From positions 1-9,812 of the forward strand of contig PTKB01000086.1 in assembly GCA_002937555.1 (NCBI GenBank): a stretch of 9,812 nucleotides of DNA. Reading direction: 5' to 3'. Below the pieces are notes generated by a model. It had not been told where the DNA came from. It made no database searches and was given only the letters and a program-made list of their open reading frames with translations. The position numbers and the translations under genes are program-made. Source of the stretch: Alphaproteobacteria bacterium MarineAlpha10_Bin2. Lineage in GTDB: Bacteria > Pseudomonadota > Alphaproteobacteria > UBA828. Shown here one piece after another: positions 7,500 through 9,812 of the stretch (within the stretch, counting starts at the first letter, position 1; every line of letters begins with the position of its first letter).

Positions 7500-8126
7500 A
7501 TGAACGATAAATCGGTTAATTTGTACGGCCACTATCTTTCCATTCCTTCCTGCAAGGTCGGCCTGATGTTGAGCATGAGCGGCATTCCGCATGCCTATCA
7601 TCATGTCGACCTGATGAAAGGCGCGCAGAAGGAACCCTCGTTCCAGGCGTTGAACCGCTTCGCCCAGGTGCCGGTGATCGTTCACGACAACAAAACAATC
7701 ATCCAGTCGGACGTCATTCTGGTTTATCTCGCGGAGCAGTTCTCGGCAATGGACGGCGGCACCGAAGAAGAGCGTCTCGGCGTGCGCGAATGGCTCTGTT
7801 GGCAGGCGGATCGATTGTGGAACATCACGCGGGCGCGCAGCCAAATCAAATTTCAGAACGGCGCGCCGGCCGTCGTTGATCAGCTGCAAGGCGCCTCGCG
7901 CGACGCGCTGGGTGTGTTGGACGCGCATTTGGAGGGTGGCGATTTTATTGCCGGTTCGGCGCCGACGATCGCCGACGTGGCCTGTTATACCGTGATCGCC
8001 CATGCCGGGGATGCTGAACTCGACATCTCAGAATGGCCGGCGATCACCGATTGGCAGGCACGCATGAATGCGCTCCATGGTTGCGGCGATTTAGAAGACA
8101 TAATGCCGCGGGAGAGCCGCGCGTGA
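7500..8126 (+). CDS. Glutathione S-transferase family protein (not nu class)
   Basis: A 208-residue glutathione transferase of a different branch from its three YfcG-like neighbours. The N-domain LYGHYLSIPSCKVGLML has serines at 14 and 17 and Cys18 where the catalytic residue of theta/beta-like GSTs lies; which one acts is not certain. RFAQVPV gives the cis-Pro (P58), and QSDVIL (69-74) is the glutathione-binding loop, with Asp in place of the more common small residue. In the C-domain, SAPTIADVACY is the N-capping motif. The ATG at 7500 is chosen because it follows GAGAGG at normal spacing and starts the protein just before the first strand; an in-frame start at 7458 would add 14 mostly Arg residues from the preceding gene. 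It lies 10 bases after the dehydrogenase and overlaps the next GST by GTGA. Confidence 0.9.
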   Translation: MNDKSVNLYGHYLSIPSCKVGLMLSMSGIPHAYHHVDLMKGAQKEPSFQALNRFAQVPVIVHDNKTIIQSDVILVYLAEQFSAMDGGTEEERLGVREWLCWQADRLWNITRARSQIKFQNGAPAVVDQLQGASRDALGVLDAHLEGGDFIAGSAPTIADVACYTVIAHAGDAELDISEWPAITDWQARMNALHGCGDLEDIMPRESRA

Positions 8127-8788
8127 TCGATCTCTACACCTGGCAGACGCCGAACGGCTTCAAGGTTTCGATCTTGTTGGAGGAGCTCGGCTGGGACTAC
8201 CACGTCCACGAAATCAATATTGGCCAGGACGAGCAGTTCGAGCCGGCCTTCCTCAAGCTCTGCCCCAACAATAAGATACCGGCGCTCACCGATTCCGAAG
8301 GGCCGGACGGCGCGCCGATTTCACTCTTCGAATCGGGCGCGATCTTGATTTATCTCGCCAACAAGGCCGAGCGGTTCATTTCGCCGGATCCGCGCAAGCA
8401 TATGGAAGAGATCCAATGGATCATGTTCCAGATGGCGAATGTCGGGCCGATGTTCGGCCAGACGCACCATTTCAGGAGCAAGCAAGAGCCTGAAATCGCC
8501 TATGCGCGGACGCGTTATTTGCGTGAGACCCACCGCCTCTATGGAGTCATGAACAGCCGCTTGGAGGCCAGCGAATATCTCGCCGGGCACGACTATGGCA
8601 TCGCCGACATCGCCACTTGGCCTTGGGTCTCGAGATTTGAGTGGCACGAAATCGATTGGGCGGATTATCCCCACCTTCGCCGCTGGTTTGACGCCATCTG
8701 GGAACGCCCGGCGGTGAAGTTGGGCCGCGCGGTGCCGCGCGTCGGCGCCATCTGGTCCGGCGCCTTTCTGGAACAAGACGAATCTTAG
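8123..8788 (+). CDS. Glutathione S-transferase, YfcG-like (nu class), copy 3
   Basis: The third YfcG-type protein of the operon, 221 residues. It begins with GTG inside the GTGA overlap with the preceding gene, with GGGAGAG upstream. MIDLYTWQTPNGFK retains T9 and N11; PNNKIP carries the cis-Pro at 53; FESGAI is at 69-74. The C-domain has IMFQMANVGPMFGQTHHF, the full HHF form, and DYGIADIATWPW, very like E. coli YfcG. It has diverged more from copies 1 and 2 than those have from each other, so it is an older duplicate or was acquired separately. The C-terminal tail lacks the FTEEQRSIMFG-like ending shared by copies 1 and 2. Longer in-frame starts (8033) lie inside the preceding gene and are rejected. 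Confidence 0.93.
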   Translation: MIDLYTWQTPNGFKVSILLEELGWDYHVHEINIGQDEQFEPAFLKLCPNNKIPALTDSEGPDGAPISLFESGAILIYLANKAERFISPDPRKHMEEIQWIMFQMANVGPMFGQTHHFRSKQEPEIAYARTRYLRETHRLYGVMNSRLEASEYLAGHDYGIADIATWPWVSRFEWHEIDWADYPHLRRWFDAIWERPAVKLGRAVPRVGAIWSGAFLEQDES

Positions 8789-8796
8789 CGCCCGCC

Positions 8797-9288
8797 ATGT
8801 CCAATTTGGATCATCCTTCCGTCATGCGGGTGCGCGCTTGGTTGGCCGACGCGTCTTCACCGGCCGAAGTAATCGAGCTGAATGAGACGGCACGCAGCGC
8901 CCAGGACGCCGCCGACAGCATCGACACCGAACTTGGCAGCATCGTCAAATCCTTAGTCTTCGCGGTGGCCGGCAAGCCGGTGATGGCGCTGGTCGCCGGC
9001 GACCGCCAATGCGACACCAAGGCGCTCGCCGTGGCGCTCGGCCTCGACGGCAAGGTCAAGCGGGCGGATGCGGATTTGGTGCGCGAAGCCACCGGCTTTG
9101 CCATCGGCGGCGTCCCCCCGGTGGCGCATGAGACGAAATTACCGATCGTGATCGACGCCAGTCTCGCCCGTTTCGAGACGGTCTACGCCGCCGCCGGCCA
9201 CCCTTATTGCGTCTTCGCCACCAGCGTCGCAGAACTCGCCCGCATCACCGGCGCGGAGATAAAGGAGGGCATCGGCACTGCCGGATAA
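8797..9288 (+). CDS. YbaK/EbsC-family aminoacyl-tRNA deacylase
   Basis: A 163-residue protein of the YbaK/ProX superfamily, which removes wrongly attached amino acids from tRNA in trans. The conserved Lys is K51 in IVKSLVF; ATGFAIGGVPPVAH (98-111) and AAGHPYCVFA (132-141) are the other family blocks. This is a stand-alone domain, not fused to ProRS. Which mischarged tRNA it edits (Cys-, Ala- or Ser-type error) cannot be told by eye. It starts eight bases after the third YfcG-like gene with no strong Shine-Dalgarno, and is probably the last gene of the operon. Its link with glutathione chemistry is not obvious. Confidence 0.9.
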   Translation: MSNLDHPSVMRVRAWLADASSPAEVIELNETARSAQDAADSIDTELGSIVKSLVFAVAGKPVMALVAGDRQCDTKALAVALGLDGKVKRADADLVREATGFAIGGVPPVAHETKLPIVIDASLARFETVYAAAGHPYCVFATSVAELARITGAEIKEGIGTAG

Positions 9289-9318
9289 GGCAGGGCCGGT
9301 CACGGAAAAGGCGCCGCG

Positions 9319-9347
9319 TTGACAGCATGCCGGTGCACAATTAGATA
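9319..9347 (+). promoter_or_regulatory. Candidate promoter of tRNA-Ser
   Basis: A perfect -35 hexamer TTGACA at 9319-9324 is followed after 17 bases by TAGATA (9342-9347), a loose -10 match. Transcription would start near 9354, about 24 bases before the mature tRNA end. No other good sigma-70-like pair was seen between the YbaK-family gene and the tRNA. The -10 is weak, so the call rests mainly on the -35 and its position. Confidence 0.5.
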
Positions 9348-9377
9348 AGGTGCTTCGCTGGCAAGCGGGTGTTCCAA

Positions 9378-9470
9378 GGAGGGGTGGCCGAGTGGTCGAA
9401 GGCGACGGTTTGCTAAACCGTTATAGGGTGTAAAGCCCTATCGAGGGTTCGAATCCCTCTCCCTCCGCCA
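9378..9470 (+). tRNA. tRNA-Ser (anticodon GCT)
   Basis: A full cloverleaf can be folded by hand. The acceptor stem GGAGGGG pairs with TCCCTCC, followed by discriminator G and an encoded CCA (9468-9470). The anticodon stem ACGGT/ACCGT (9405-9409, 9417-9421) closes the loop TTGCTAA, giving anticodon GCT at 9412-9414, which reads AGC and AGU serine codons. A long variable arm TAGGG/CCCTA marks the class II tRNA expected for serine. The T arm GAGGG-TTCGAAT-CCCTC is perfect. The gene is intact even though it borders an integrase, as is usual when the element restores the tRNA 3' end on integration. Confidence 0.97.
9442..9470 (+). other. Probable attachment site (attL) in the tRNA-Ser 3' end
   Basis: P4-type integrases normally recombine at the 3' part of a tRNA gene, from the T loop to the CCA end. 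The integrase gene that starts 138 bases downstream and points away from the tRNA makes the 3' end of this tRNA-Ser the likely crossover region. The matching direct repeat at the far end of the island is outside the window, so the exact core cannot be fixed. Confidence 0.45.
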
Positions 9471-9541
9471 TACCTTAGTTCACCAACGTCCGCCGACGTC
9501 CTATAACATCATATAAAACAACCATTTAGAGTAATTCACGT

Positions 9542-9571
9542 CTGGCTGTATCTGCCGGGACATGCTACAAT
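9542..9571 (+). promoter_or_regulatory. Candidate integrase promoter with extended -10
   Basis: TACAAT at 9566-9571 matches the -10 consensus in five of six bases and is preceded directly by TGC, an extended -10. The -35 region (CTGGCT at 9542-9547, 18-base spacer) is poor, as extended -10 promoters allow. The predicted start, near 9578, leaves a leader of about 30 bases before the integrase ATG. Confidence 0.45.
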
Positions 9572-9583
9572 CCAAACCTGTTC

Positions 9584-9602
9584 ATGGGTAGATTTATGGG
9601 TA
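9584..9602 (+). repeat. Direct repeat ATGGGTA x2 upstream of the integrase
   Basis: ATGGGTA occurs at 9584-9590 and again at 9596-9602, 12 bases apart start to start, or about one helical turn. The second copy runs into the AGGG that serves as Shine-Dalgarno for the ATG at 9609. It could be a binding site for the integrase or an excisionase that represses integrase expression, but this is inference from placement only. Confidence 0.45.
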
Positions 9603-9608
9603 GGGATT

Positions 9609-9812
9609 ATGGCGCGCGGCATAAATAGACTGTCAGCAAGAGCGGTCGAAACCGCCAGGAACTCCGGCCTAACCGCTGACGGGGGTGGCCTATACCTTCA
9701 GGTTTCTAAATCGGGGGCCAAATCCTGGGTATATAAATTCATGCTCAATGGGCGGTCACGGGAGATGGGGCTGGGGTCGTTGAAAGCAATCAGCCTAGCT
9801 GACGTCCGCGAA
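9609..9812 (+). CDS. Tyrosine-type site-specific integrase, P4-like, N-terminal part (runs off the window)
   Basis: An open frame of 68 codons without a stop to the window end. It reads MARGINRLSARAVETA, then LTADGGGLYLQVSKSGAKSW and MGLGSLKAISLADVRE. This is the DUF4102 N-terminal arm-binding domain of P4-type integrases: the DGGGLYLQV strand, the KSW-[YF]-K-F strand and the MGLGS...SLADVRE block are all in the usual order. The catalytic domain with the Arg/His/Tyr residues would lie beyond the window. The ATG at 9609 has AGGG six bases upstream. Such enzymes integrate islands and prophages into tRNA 3' ends, in agreement with the tRNA-Ser just before it. The gene's direction, away from the tRNA and into the element, is typical. 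Confidence 0.9.
   Translation, partial: MARGINRLSARAVETARNSGLTADGGGLYLQVSKSGAKSWVYKFMLNGRSREMGLGSLKAISLADVRE

Larger units (their letters stand above)
9471..9812. mobile_element. Left end of a genomic island integrated at tRNA-Ser (partial)
   Basis: Right after the tRNA, base composition becomes visibly more AT-rich over about 138 bases without a gene, and then a tyrosine integrase begins. This arrangement of tRNA, short leader and integrase is that of an integrative element or prophage. The element continues beyond the window, and whether it is complete or mobile cannot be judged here. Confidence 0.65.

Noticed and set aside
9278..9293. Possible hairpin CTGCC-GGATAA-GGCAG at the end of the YbaK-family gene as a terminator
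   Set aside because: The stem is only five pairs, it overlaps the stop codon, and no T-run follows.
1..9812. CRISPR array, transposase or long inverted repeats
   Set aside because: None seen: there are no regularly spaced repeats and no transposase motifs on either strand, and the only mobile-element signal is the integrase at the right end.

Overview
The window looks like an alphaproteobacterial chromosome. GC content is high (roughly 60% by eye), gatA runs into gatB with an ATGA overlap, nearly every gene pair is packed with overlapping start and stop codons, and the GTG/ATG start mix and protein sequences fit that group. Genus cannot be told from the sequence.

Layout, left to right. (1) Positions 1-2910, plus strand: the 3' part of gatA, complete gatB (glutamyl-tRNA amidotransferase), then a small DUF1348/SnoaL-like gene. 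(2) 2907-3743, minus strand: one MalG-type ABC permease with no partner permease, ATPase or binding protein in the window. (3) 3836-4253, plus strand: a broken isochorismatase-family hydrolase gene. Its N-terminal and C-terminal parts are both recognisable but lie in different frames, and the middle is missing. (4) 4250-4921, minus strand: a double-cupin protein related to the C-terminal domain of ChrR. (5) 5049-9288, plus strand: a tight six-gene run: YfcG-like GST, YfcG-like GST, CtBP-like D-2-hydroxyacid dehydrogenase, a different GST, a third YfcG-like GST, and a YbaK-family tRNA deacylase. (6) 9378-9470: tRNA-Ser(GCT), preceded by a good promoter candidate. (7) 9609 to the window end: the start of a P4-type tyrosine integrase (DUF4102 N-terminal domain), not closed by a stop here.

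The main functional unit is the glutathione operon: four glutathione transferase-fold proteins in one transcript with an NAD-dependent oxidoreductase, divergent from a double-cupin gene. This suggests glutathione-dependent processing of a small molecule (for example ether or thioether cleavage, or thiol-disulfide chemistry) coupled to oxidation or reduction of a 2-hydroxy/2-oxo acid. The substrate is not readable from sequence.

The right edge looks like the left end of a genomic island integrated at tRNA-Ser: the intact tRNA with its encoded CCA is followed by 138 bases of more AT-rich DNA and then an integrase pointing into the island. The island cargo lies outside the window.
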